A stretch of 52,562 nucleotides of DNA, taken from Burkholderia singularis (GTDB lineage: Bacteria; Pseudomonadota; Gammaproteobacteria; Burkholderiales; Burkholderiaceae). The stretch covers positions 1-52,562 of the forward strand of contig NZ_FXAN01000057.1 in assembly GCF_900176645.1 (NCBI RefSeq), given 5' to 3'. The notes beneath the pieces are model-generated. The model did no database searches, was not told the origin of the DNA, and worked only from the letters and a program-made list of their open reading frames with translations. Below, piece after piece: positions 11,532-19,720 of this stretch (position 1 is its first letter; every line of letters starts with the position of its first letter). The translations under genes and the position numbers were made by a program.

Positions 11532-12047
11532 TCAGTCCATGCGCTTCCATACCGATATCGGCACATCGCCATTCGGGCGCGCAACGACGCGATAGCTCAA
11601 TTCATCGCCGTTCAGTTCATAGGTGCGCTTTTGCTGCTCGCCTTCCCAATTCGGAAACGACGCATGTTGAATGTAAAAAACCAGCGTGTGCGACGCCGGA
11701 TCGATTTCGAGCGTGCCGAAGTGCGTGCTCGATCCCATCACGGCATCCTTGTATTCGGCCTGCGTTGCCGAACGTTTGTCGCCCGAGCCAAAGCGCGCGC
11801 GTTCCGCCTTGAAGATCTGCAACGAATAGCGTCCGGCGCGATCGATCATCAAGAGGCCGGACGGCGCGGCGCCATAATCGCGGCCGCGCGTGCCGTCCGG
11901 ATGTTCGACGTCCGCGGCCACGAGTGCCCAGGTGCCGGCAAGCGACACCGACGCGCCACCCGCAACCGATATGACCGGCATCGCGAGCATTGCGCCCGCG
12001 CATGCCAGCTTCGTGGCCAATCGAATCAGCGATCCAGCGTTCGTCAT
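11532..12047 (-). CDS. Exported lipocalin-like domain protein
   Basis: A 171-residue protein. The N-terminus has a signal-peptide-like stretch (LATKLACAGAMLAMPVISVA) followed by a lipocalin-like beta region starting LAGTWALVAADVEHPDGT and continuing GLLMIDRAGRYSLQIF. This fits the Lipocalin_5 family often found beside LysR genes and small-molecule enzymes. I chose the ATG at 12047, with GGAG upstream; reading on to 12308 would overlap the divergent LysR gene and adds no homologous sequence. It is probably periplasmic and may bind a small ligand, but function is unknown. Confidence 0.75.
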   Translation of the reverse strand: MTNAGSLIRLATKLACAGAMLAMPVISVAGGASVSLAGTWALVAADVEHPDGTRGRDYGAAPSGLLMIDRAGRYSLQIFKAERARFGSGDKRSATQAEYKDAVMGSSTHFGTLEIDPASHTLVFYIQHASFPNWEGEQQKRTYELNGDELSYRVVARPNGDVPISVWKRMD

Positions 12048-12206
12048 ATCGAGTCTCCAGGTTCGTCGTCCAAGGTATCGGAAATCATTGCTCATCTGCG
12101 TCAAGCCGGCATTCGCGCCGGCGCGTTGCGTGCGGCTTTGATGATAGCCAAACGACTCTGAAGGAGATGCGATAATTCCGTATCGATGCTGCGGGAAAAC
12201 TGAATC

Positions 12207-13082
12207 ATGTCTCTGCCGAATCTCGATATGGATGTGATGCGAACGCTGCTGGCCGCTCATCAATTGGGCAGCCTGAACCGCGCGGCCGAGCGCGTCGGCC
12301 GGTCCCAATCAGCGATCAGCCAGCAAATCCGCAAGCTCGAGGAGCAAGTCGGCTTGCCGCTGTTTCGCCGCCAAGGGCGCGGGCTCGTGCTGACCGACGC
12401 GGGCGACGTGATCCTCTCGTATGCCAAGCGCATTCTCGATCTCAATGACGAGGCAATACGCTCGGTGCGCGGCGCGGCACTCGAAGGCAGCGTGCGTTTC
12501 GGCCTGCCCAGCGATTTCGCGGAAACCTGGCTGCCCGGCGTGCTCGGCACATTCAAAAAAACCCATCCCGCGGTGCGCGTCGAAATCGCGGTCGAACCCA
12601 ATCGCCTGCTGCTCGAGCGTCTCGACAAAGCGGAACTCGATCTGGTGCTGGCGCTCGGTCAGCAAGCGCGCCCCGATGCCGTACATGTCTCGACACTGCC
12701 TATGACGTGGATCGGCCCGCAAAACTTCACCCGCCGCTCGACCGCGGGCGCCGCGCTGGATCTCGCGCTCTACAATCCGCCCTGCCTTTTTCGTCGCGCG
12801 GGCGTGCAGGCGCTCGACGACGCGAATATTTCATGGCGGCTCGCATACACGACCGCGAGCCTTCAAAGCTTGTGGGCGGGGGTCGCCGCCGGCCTCGGCA
12901 TCACGCTGCGCACGGCGGCCGGCATTCCGCCCACGCTGCGCCGGCTCGGCGTGCGTGACGGGCTGCCGGAGCTGCCCACGGTGGATTTGTGTCTGCATGG
13001 CGCGCACCGCAAACTGTCTCCCGCGCTCGAACAACTCAAGCAAGTCGTGCTGGAAAGCGCCGTCGAACATCTCGCCGTTTGA
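12207..13082 (+). CDS. LysR-family transcriptional regulator
   Basis: A 291-residue LysR-type regulator. The N-terminal winged helix is clear: LLAAHQLGSLNRAAERVG, then SQSAISQQIRKLEEQVG, then LFRRQGRGLVLTDAG. A periplasmic-binding-protein-like effector domain follows. It is divergent from the lipocalin-EamA-racemase set, the classic arrangement for a LysR activator and its target operon, so it probably controls those genes. The intergenic stretch contains GATAATTCCGTATC at 12171-12184, a short dyad of the kind LysR proteins can bind; this is only a candidate. It converges on the malic-enzyme-like gene. Confidence 0.92.
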   Translation: MSLPNLDMDVMRTLLAAHQLGSLNRAAERVGRSQSAISQQIRKLEEQVGLPLFRRQGRGLVLTDAGDVILSYAKRILDLNDEAIRSVRGAALEGSVRFGLPSDFAETWLPGVLGTFKKTHPAVRVEIAVEPNRLLLERLDKAELDLVLALGQQARPDAVHVSTLPMTWIGPQNFTRRSTAGAALDLALYNPPCLFRRAGVQALDDANISWRLAYTTASLQSLWAGVAAGLGITLRTAAGIPPTLRRLGVRDGLPELPTVDLCLHGAHRKLSPALEQLKQVVLESAVEHLAV

Positions 13083-13153
13083 CGCGCCCCCGCACCGCGC
13101 GGCCGCCGTCGAACCGTTCACGCGAAGCTTGCCGGCCGCATTCGGCATTGGCG

Positions 13154-14302
13154 TCACGCCGCTTGCGCCACGGCCGCCGCGACGGCAGGCATCACGCGCT
13201 CGTCGAAGATGTCTGGAATGATGCGGCCGGCATCGAGCTGATCCGCATCCACCAACCCCGCAATCGCGTGCACGGCGGCCAGCTTCATCGCATCGGTGAA
13301 CGCCGGTGCGTGGCTGTCCAGCACGCCGCGAAAGAGCCCCGGATACGCAAGGCCGCCGTCTATCTGATTCGGAAGATCGCTGCGGCCGGTCGCAACGATT
13401 GCCCGCGTCCCCCCCAAGTCAGACGGCAGAATTTCGGGTTCGGGATTCGCCAGCGCAAACACGATCGGCTCGCGCGCCATCGATCCGATATCGTCGGCCG
13501 TCACCACGCCCGGCCCCGACACACCGAGAAACACGTCCGCGCCCGCGAGCAAGTCGCGCAGCGTGCCGGTCTCGCACGCGCCGTTCGTATGCTCGGCAAA
13601 CCACGCTTTCGATGGGTTGAGATCGGCGCGGTCGCGATGAATCGCGCCGATCCGATCGCATGCGATCAGCCGCGTCACACCGAGCTGCATGAACATCTTC
13701 GCGCAGCCGGTGCCGGCCGCGCCCGCGCCGACCATCACGACCTTGATCTCGCCGATGCGTTTGCCGATCCGCTTCAGCGCATTGAGCAGCGCGGCGCTCG
13801 CCGAAATCGCCGTCGCGTGCTGATCGTCGTGCAAAACCGGAATGCCTAGCACCGATTCGAGCCGCGCCTCGATCTCGAAGCAGCGTGGCGCGGCAATATC
13901 CTCGAGCATCACCGCCCCGAAAGCCGGAGCGATGCGCGCGACGGTATCGACAATCTCCCCGCTGTCGCGCGTGTCGACACAGATCGGCACCGCATTGATG
14001 CCGGCGAAGCGCCGAAACACGAGCGACTTGCCCTCCATCACCGGCAGCGCGGCATACGGGCCGACGTCGCCGATGCCGGATACGGCCGTGCCGTCGGTCA
14101 CGATCGCGACCGTGTTCTGCCGGATCGTGTAACGCCGGATCAACTCCGGATCGCGATGAATCGCGGCAGCAACGCGCGCGAACCCGGGCGTATAGACGCG
14201 AGCCAGATCTTCGCGGGTTTCGATGTTCACCCTGCCCGTCATCTGCAGCTTGCCGCCGAGATGCGCCTGAAACGCCGGATGAGATAGATCGACCATGAGC
14301 AT
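13154..14302 (-). CDS. Malic enzyme-like NAD(P)-dependent oxidative decarboxylase
   Basis: A 382-residue protein of the short malic enzyme type. It shows the Tyr motif ARVYTPGF, then DGTAVSGIGDVGPYAALPVMEG, the metal-binding LEDIAAPRCFEIE and HDDQHATA, and the dinucleotide fold VVMVGAGAAGTG. Malic enzymes convert malate to pyruvate and CO2 with NAD(P). The start was set at 14302, with GGGAAC upstream; extending to 14461 adds unrelated residues that overlap the preceding gene. It is the last gene of the PhyH/ATP-grasp operon, 61 bases after the second ligase. A dedicated copy here suggests precursor supply or action on a malate-like intermediate. Confidence 0.85.
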   Translation of the reverse strand: MLMVDLSHPAFQAHLGGKLQMTGRVNIETREDLARVYTPGFARVAAAIHRDPELIRRYTIRQNTVAIVTDGTAVSGIGDVGPYAALPVMEGKSLVFRRFAGINAVPICVDTRDSGEIVDTVARIAPAFGAVMLEDIAAPRCFEIEARLESVLGIPVLHDDQHATAISASAALLNALKRIGKRIGEIKVVMVGAGAAGTGCAKMFMQLGVTRLIACDRIGAIHRDRADLNPSKAWFAEHTNGACETGTLRDLLAGADVFLGVSGPGVVTADDIGSMAREPIVFALANPEPEILPSDLGGTRAIVATGRSDLPNQIDGGLAYPGLFRGVLDSHAPAFTDAMKLAAVHAIAGLVDADQLDAGRIIPDIFDERVMPAVAAAVAQAA

Positions 14303-14363
14303 GAGTTCCCGACTGAAATTGGACTGGATTGCAAAAAACGACGCATCCGCGCTGACCCGCCGG

Positions 14364-15683
14364 CTATTCGCAATAGCTGATTCGAAAATGCGTGTCCGAT
14401 TCGTGCTCGAGCACGTCGATCGATTGCGCGAGCGCGTGCTTGTCGACCACCCAAAGCACATCCATTACGCAAATCGCACGGTCCGAATCCTCGAGCTTCA
14501 ACCCTGGCTTTCCGTGCAGTTCGAGCAGATCGGGCGGCTGTCCGGCCGCCTCGTATTCGATCGTCTTGATCGTGCGGCCCTTTTCTCCGTACTTGCTGAC
14601 GAACAGGGTGGCGCGCCGTTCGGCTGGATCGTCGAGGCGCGCGAGCTGCGACACACGGTCGATAAAGGCATGAAACATCGCACGCTCGGCATCGTCCTTC
14701 AGCAACAACGAGCGCAGCCACATCTCCAGCATCGACACGCCGGTGACGCGCTCGGTGCTGGCGTTGATCAGGCTGCCGCCCATGCGTGGGTTGATCTCGA
14801 TGATTTCCCAGCGCCGTTTCGCTTCCCAATACTTCATCTCGACGTGATACGCCCCTTGCGTCAAACCGATACGCGTGAGGCAATCGCAGACGAATCGCGC
14901 ACCGTCCAGCAAGCTGTCGCACGACAGCGAAACGGGAGGGGAAATCGACATGCTTTCGAGCGTGGTGCGCTGCAAGCGCTCGACGCGCGCTTTTTCGTGG
15001 ATGCAGATGACGCGCGGCCGATCAGCCGCGACGATCTCGAAGCTGAATTCCGGCCCTTCGACATACTCTTCGGCGAAAAACCCGTACTTGCCCATGAAGA
15101 TGGCCGACAATTTCCGGTCGTCCAGCATTTGCGCCCGCATCCTCGGCAAATCGTCGAGATCGCGCATGCTCTCCAGAATGAAGCACCCGAACGACGCCGC
15201 GCCGCGCACCGGCTTGACGAACCAACGGCGCGACGGATCGAGGTCGAGCCGCGCGGGGTCCTCGCCCTCGTTGAGGCGCACGCTCGTCACCGCGCTGAGC
15301 CCGGCGCGACGGAGAAATTCGCGGCAACGGAATTTGTCCAGACTCAGCTCCAGCGCCTCGCGCGGCGCATCCCGCGAGCCGAGCGCGCGGTTCAGATCGG
15401 CCATCAGCAGGCGATAGCCCTCGAAGGTCGCGATCGCCGCGAGCAGCCGGTAATGACGTTGCTCGAAGGTGCGAACCGCTTGCTCGACGTCCGCCTGCGT
15501 GAGTTCGGCGTGCTCGACGAGCACCCAGTCGTCGAGCAACGTTTTGTTCCGCTCGAATACCTCGGGATCGGGCGGCAACGAACTGAGCGCAACGAGCGCG
15601 ATATCGCGTGTGGCGAGCAGCGCGCTGAGTTCGCGCGTGAAAGAGTTGCCCTGATGCATCAGCAAGACGATGGCGTCTTTCAT
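14364..15683 (-). CDS. ATP-grasp ligase (second in operon)
   Basis: A 439-residue ATP-grasp enzyme. The ATP-binding lysines and loop are seen in WFVKPVRGAASFG, the adenine-contacting strand in AEEYVEGPEFSFEI, and the metal site in WEIIEINPRMGGSLINAS. This family activates a carboxylate as acyl phosphate and joins it to an amine or other nucleophile, as in BacD-type dipeptide synthesis. Its ATG overlaps the upstream DUF1611 stop (ATGA), so translation is coupled. It shares family but not close sequence with the other ATP-grasp gene of this operon, so the two probably make different bonds. Substrates unknown. Confidence 0.85.
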   Translation of the reverse strand: MKDAIVLLMHQGNSFTRELSALLATRDIALVALSSLPPDPEVFERNKTLLDDWVLVEHAELTQADVEQAVRTFEQRHYRLLAAIATFEGYRLLMADLNRALGSRDAPREALELSLDKFRCREFLRRAGLSAVTSVRLNEGEDPARLDLDPSRRWFVKPVRGAASFGCFILESMRDLDDLPRMRAQMLDDRKLSAIFMGKYGFFAEEYVEGPEFSFEIVAADRPRVICIHEKARVERLQRTTLESMSISPPVSLSCDSLLDGARFVCDCLTRIGLTQGAYHVEMKYWEAKRRWEIIEINPRMGGSLINASTERVTGVSMLEMWLRSLLLKDDAERAMFHAFIDRVSQLARLDDPAERRATLFVSKYGEKGRTIKTIEYEAAGQPPDLLELHGKPGLKLEDSDRAICVMDVLWVVDKHALAQSIDVLEHESDTHFRISYCE

Positions 15684-16777
15684 TGCATGGTCTCCCCGGC
15701 CGGCTGAAGCATCCCGAGCGTTTGCTGGTACGCGAGCAGCGCATCCACCAACAAACCGGCGCCGTCGCGACAGGGATCAACCACCGGCAAGCCGGTTTGA
15801 TCCCGCAGCACCTGCATTTCGTGGCGATATGCTTCGTCGCTCAAGCCCGCGCTGTTGACGCTGATCGCCACCACTTTCGCCGGCCGCTCGAAGACGGTCA
15901 GCGCTTCGTTGAGCCTGATCAGCTCCGCAAGCGGCCGAATCTTCGTATTCCAGACCTTCGTGCGCTCGAGCCCGAGCCGATGACAGAAAATCAGCGCATG
16001 CGGCAAACCGCCATGCAGCAGCGCCAACGCAATGCCGCTCGCGCCGATGTGATTGAGCGACCCCTGCCCTTCAAGCACGACCCAATCGTTTCCCACTGCC
16101 GCATCGAGCACCACCCTTTCCGCCGCGCCGGCGACAAAGTCGCTCGGAATGCAGTCGACGACGATTCCGGTGCCGGAAATCAGCATGCCGGTTTGCCCCG
16201 TCGCCGCGAATCCGGTGCGGATGCCGCGCCGGTTGGCTTCGTGAGTGATTTCGAGCGCCGCTGTCTTTTTCCCGATATTCGAATCGCTGCCGCACGTATG
16301 CACAACGAAACAGTCCAACTCCAGCACACGCGCCTTATTGAGTTCGAGCGGCACCGGCTCTTTCGTCTCCCAGACGGTAATGCCGGCCTCGCTCGCCGCT
16401 TTCGCCAGATCCGGATCGGCATGCAATCTGAAATGGATGCTGTTGATCACATGCAAACCGCGCTGCATCGCCGTGCGAATCGGCTCCTTCCATCCGGACG
16501 GCAATTGCGCGGAATGCAGCCCCTTGCCGATGAACAGCACCTCCGGGCCGAAAGCCAGCGCTTGTTCGATATCCGCCACAACCGGGATATCGCCGCCGTA
16601 TCCGATCACGTCCTGCACACGCTTGCCGGCCTGCGTGCTATCGATCACGGCGAGGCAGCGCTCGGGCCGGTAGCGCAGATAGGACGCCGCCACTTTGCTC
16701 GTGAACAGTCCAAAACAGCCTTCGGCGAAAACCACGCATTTTTTTGCAAGCAATTCGGCATGAGATAGGGTTTGCAT
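15680..16777 (-). CDS. DUF1611 / DgcN-like P-loop protein
   Basis: A 365-residue protein of the DUF1611 (COG3367) family. An N-terminal Rossmann-like region (KKCVVFAEGCFGLFTSKVA) is followed by a P-loop-type domain with GSDSNIGKKT at about residues 163-172 and a VLEGQGSLNH motif. Members include DgcN, described as acting with the epimerase DgcA in D-glutamate use, where it modifies an amino-acid derivative. The start is the ATG at 16777, preceded by GGAG; longer readings run through unrelated sequence. It sits between two ATP-grasp genes and overlaps the second by 4 bases. This suggests it acts on the same amino-acid or peptide intermediate. Confidence 0.8.
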   Translation of the reverse strand: MQTLSHAELLAKKCVVFAEGCFGLFTSKVAASYLRYRPERCLAVIDSTQAGKRVQDVIGYGGDIPVVADIEQALAFGPEVLFIGKGLHSAQLPSGWKEPIRTAMQRGLHVINSIHFRLHADPDLAKAASEAGITVWETKEPVPLELNKARVLELDCFVVHTCGSDSNIGKKTAALEITHEANRRGIRTGFAATGQTGMLISGTGIVVDCIPSDFVAGAAERVVLDAAVGNDWVVLEGQGSLNHIGASGIALALLHGGLPHALIFCHRLGLERTKVWNTKIRPLAELIRLNEALTVFERPAKVVAISVNSAGLSDEAYRHEMQVLRDQTGLPVVDPCRDGAGLLVDALLAYQQTLGMLQPAGETMQ

Positions 16778-16812
16778 CCGGGTCTCCATTGAACGGGGCA
16801 AATAAAAGCGAG

Positions 16813-18054
16813 TCATGCAGGAACGGTTTCCAGCACGTATTGCGTCCTGATCGCGTCCATCGAGGCCAACACCTGGGCTTCGTTGCGTCCCTCGACGAGA
16901 AAGCGCCCGCCTTGCAGGTGCGTATAGCCGCCACCGGTATCGGTCAACATCTCGCCCGCCGCGGGAATCAGCTCGCGATACAGCCCCGGCACGCGCCCGA
17001 CGAGCGAGCGGGCAATCACCACTTTGCGCGGCAGCGGCGCTGGCCGCGGAATCGTCAGCCAGCCGCCGCTCGTCGCAACGTTTCGCGGCGGCGACGACGA
17101 ATTGCCCAGCACGACGTCGACCCACAGCCGGAACAGATTCACGCCGAACACGCGGTGCACGACGTATGGCACGTCGGCGCCCGGCACGCGCGCGCCAACT
17201 TCGAGAAAGATCAATTCGCCGTCCCGTTCGAACAATTCGAGATGAAATGCCGAGCCGCGCAGCCCGAGCGCTTGCACGCATGCCGCTGCGAACGCCCGGC
17301 ACGCGGCCGTCACCGGCGATTCGGTCTGGATGACCGAGCCGAGCGGCACGCCCGCTTCGAATTCGAGACACGACGAGATATAACGGCTCACCGACATGAA
17401 CACGCTCTGCCCGAATGCATCGACCACGCCGTCCACGTGCAGAATGTCGCCGTCGATGTACTCCTCGATCTCGAATCCTCGAAGCTCGCGCGTCTGCACA
17501 ATACGGCGCCACGCATCGATCGACTCCACTTTCAGCACGCCTTTGCTCGATGCGCCCCGCACAGGCTTCAAAATCAGCGGAAATCCCAATTCGAGCGCGC
17601 GCGCATCGTTATCGCCCGCGCCATCCGCATCGCATGCAAACCAGGCCGGCACGCGAATGCCCGCCGCGTGCAGCAGGCGCTTCATTTCGGTCTTGTCGCG
17701 AAACCGATCGACGTCGCCGGGGCGATGCCCCGGAATCTCGAAATGCGCTCTAACGGCCGCCGCCGCATCGAGCAAATACTCCGAGAATGCGAGCACGTGC
17801 GTAACCGGCCCGTGCAGGCTGATTACGCGTGCCACCCGTGCAATCACCTCGCCGATATCGTCGAAGCTCGCGACGGCATGCACGCGCCGCGCATCCGCCG
17901 TAATCGGCACGCCGGTACGGCCCTCGTCGTCGCATAAATAGCTGACGTCGCAATCCGGCGGAATGATCTCGTCGTATCGGCAAAGCTCATGATCCCATTG
18001 CCGGGCGTTGCGGTACTGCGGCCATCGGTTCATCACCAGGACATGAGGCTTCAT
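16813..18054 (-). CDS. ATP-grasp ligase (first in operon)
   Basis: A 413-residue ATP-grasp enzyme. Motifs are FPLILKPVRGASSKG (ATP loop), EIEEYIDGDILHVDGVV, and FLEVGARVPGADVPY (metal site). The pre-grasp N-terminus begins MKPHVLVMNRWPQYRNARQW. It probably makes an amide or ester bond through an acyl phosphate. It starts 10 bases after the PhyH stop, so the two are co-transcribed. Two ligases in one operon suggest two successive condensations, or a condensation plus an activation step. Carnosine-synthase-like or carboxylate-amine ligase activity are both possible. Confidence 0.85.
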   Translation of the reverse strand: MKPHVLVMNRWPQYRNARQWDHELCRYDEIIPPDCDVSYLCDDEGRTGVPITADARRVHAVASFDDIGEVIARVARVISLHGPVTHVLAFSEYLLDAAAAVRAHFEIPGHRPGDVDRFRDKTEMKRLLHAAGIRVPAWFACDADGAGDNDARALELGFPLILKPVRGASSKGVLKVESIDAWRRIVQTRELRGFEIEEYIDGDILHVDGVVDAFGQSVFMSVSRYISSCLEFEAGVPLGSVIQTESPVTAACRAFAAACVQALGLRGSAFHLELFERDGELIFLEVGARVPGADVPYVVHRVFGVNLFRLWVDVVLGNSSSPPRNVATSGGWLTIPRPAPLPRKVVIARSLVGRVPGLYRELIPAAGEMLTDTGGGYTHLQGGRFLVEGRNEAQVLASMDAIRTQYVLETVPA

Positions 18055-18064
18055 CGCATCCTCG

Positions 18065-18967
18065 TCACATTTTTTCCGTGGTCAGAGCGTGCGTGGCGTA
18101 TCCGCTCGAGCGCGTGTGCAGTTCGTCGGCAAGCAGATGCTCGCCTTGCTGAAGCGCATAGAGCGAGTTGAAAGCCTTCTGTGTGATCGGCATCGGATAA
18201 ACACCCGCTTCGCAAAGCGCGACCGAACGGCGTTGCCCGCGCAGCAGATAAGTTCCCGCTTCGTTGTGCGCGGCATGCGGCCCGTAGTAGATGGGCAGCG
18301 CGTCGGCCGCGCGATAAGCGGGAATGAAGCAGCGGCGATACCGCGCCGAGTGGTTCGGATCGGACCGGTGCAGCACTTTGCAATGCAGAAATACAACCGT
18401 GCCCGCACCGCCGGCCGCCGTCATCTCCGGGTATTGGGTCGGCAGATGCGCCAGGTCGACCTTGCCGCGAAAATGGCCGTTTTCCGTGTGGTCGTAGATC
18501 GACGCGCGATGCGAACCGGCCAGTACCCGCAGGCACGCGTTATCCTCGGACGCGTCGTCCAGATAAATGAGGCACGCAATCAGCTTCGAATTCGTGTGCG
18601 GGTAATAAGAAAAATCCTGATGCCATTCGACCGGCGAGCCGACGCGCGGCCCCTTCATGTTGAGCTTGCTGTGGTGGAAGACGATATCGGGCCCAATCAG
18701 CGATTCGAGCCGATCGACGAGGCGCGGGTCTTCCTGTACCGCACGGAAAGCGGCATGCCGCTTGGATGGCTGCCAGATGCGCCGGATGACGGTCGGATCG
18801 CTGGGCTCCAGCTCCGCGACTTCGCGCAGATCGCCGGCAGAACCGATAATCTCGTCGATCGCTGAACGCATCGAGGCGATTGCTTCGGCGTCCAACAAAT
18901 CTCGAACGACGAGGAAACCGTTCTCGCCGAACGCGGCCACTTCTTCATCGGAAAGGTGAAAGGACAT
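18065..18967 (-). CDS. Phytanoyl-CoA dioxygenase (PhyH)-family Fe(II)/2-oxoglutarate oxygenase
   Basis: A 300-residue non-heme iron oxygenase. The iron triad is visible as H116 and D118 in VEWHQDFSYYPHTNS and H200 in KVLHRSDPNHS, with an arginine for 2-oxoglutarate in the following ARYRR. Family members hydroxylate or otherwise oxidise small molecules, often free or activated amino acids in natural-product pathways. It is the first gene of a tight minus-strand operon with two ATP-grasp ligases, DUF1611 and a malic-enzyme homologue. The 225-base gap upstream should hold the operon promoter. Confidence 0.87.
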   Translation of the reverse strand: MSFHLSDEEVAAFGENGFLVVRDLLDAEAIASMRSAIDEIIGSAGDLREVAELEPSDPTVIRRIWQPSKRHAAFRAVQEDPRLVDRLESLIGPDIVFHHSKLNMKGPRVGSPVEWHQDFSYYPHTNSKLIACLIYLDDASEDNACLRVLAGSHRASIYDHTENGHFRGKVDLAHLPTQYPEMTAAGGAGTVVFLHCKVLHRSDPNHSARYRRCFIPAYRAADALPIYYGPHAAHNEAGTYLLRGQRRSVALCEAGVYPMPITQKAFNSLYALQQGEHLLADELHTRSSGYATHALTTEKM

Positions 18968-19192
18968 GTCGGCCCTCGCTGGGTAATCGAATTTGACGGC
19001 GAATTTGCCGGCGAATATGCCGGTCTCTCCGGCGCATTGCTTGTTTGCCGGAACCCATCGTATAGCCGTGCCAATCGGGTCGACAGCTAGACAAAGGTAT
19101 AGCGTGCCGCCCAGCGCGCGTGGGGCAACGCTCGTTGTCGTTCGTTGCCCGAGGCCCTCATCGTCCGAATCCTCTCCTCTTCGTCTTGCCCG

Positions 19193-19720
19193 TTACCGCC
19201 CGACCATCGCCCCCATCACGCCATCCCGACGAATCAGTCCGTGATAGAGCGCCGCCGCGAAATGCGCGACGAACGTCACGAAAAACAGATAAGCGAGCCA
19301 TCGATGCGCGAGCCGCAGCCACGCGAACCACACGGGATCGGCCGGCACGATCGCCGGCAAGCGCACGCCCTCGCCGAGCGTGACCGGATACCCGCCCGCC
19401 GACAACATCGCCCAGCCGATCATCGGCATCGCGATCATCAGCGCATACAGCACGAGATGCGATCCGTGCGCGGCGAACCGCTGCCATTCGGGCAAATCGC
19501 CCGGCAACGCGGGCGGCCGCCGGCGCAGCCGCACCGCGACGCGCACGCATGCGAGCACCAGCACCGCGATCCCGAGCGGCCGATGCAACGCAACCAACGC
19601 CGCATGCCGATGCGACACCGACGCCACCATCCCCACGCCGATAAACAGCATCGCGACGATCATCGCGGCCATCACCCAATGCAGCAGGCGTGCGAGCGGA
19701 CTGAACACAGGTTTCATCAT
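19193..19720 (-). CDS. Cytochrome b561 family protein
   Basis: A 175-residue inner-membrane protein with four hydrophobic helices and the heme-ligand histidines expected for bacterial b561: LARLLHWVMA, ALVALHRPLG, and the HRWLAYLFFVTFVAH pair. It transfers electrons across or within the membrane, in some organisms coping with superoxide. The ATG at 19720 overlaps the stop of the upstream catalase-fold gene (ATGA), so it is coupled to it. It probably shares the ECF-type promoter in front of the catalase gene. Confidence 0.9.
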   Translation of the reverse strand: MMKPVFSPLARLLHWVMAAMIVAMLFIGVGMVASVSHRHAALVALHRPLGIAVLVLACVRVAVRLRRRPPALPGDLPEWQRFAAHGSHLVLYALMIAMPMIGWAMLSAGGYPVTLGEGVRLPAIVPADPVWFAWLRLAHRWLAYLFFVTFVAHFAAALYHGLIRRDGVMGAMVGR

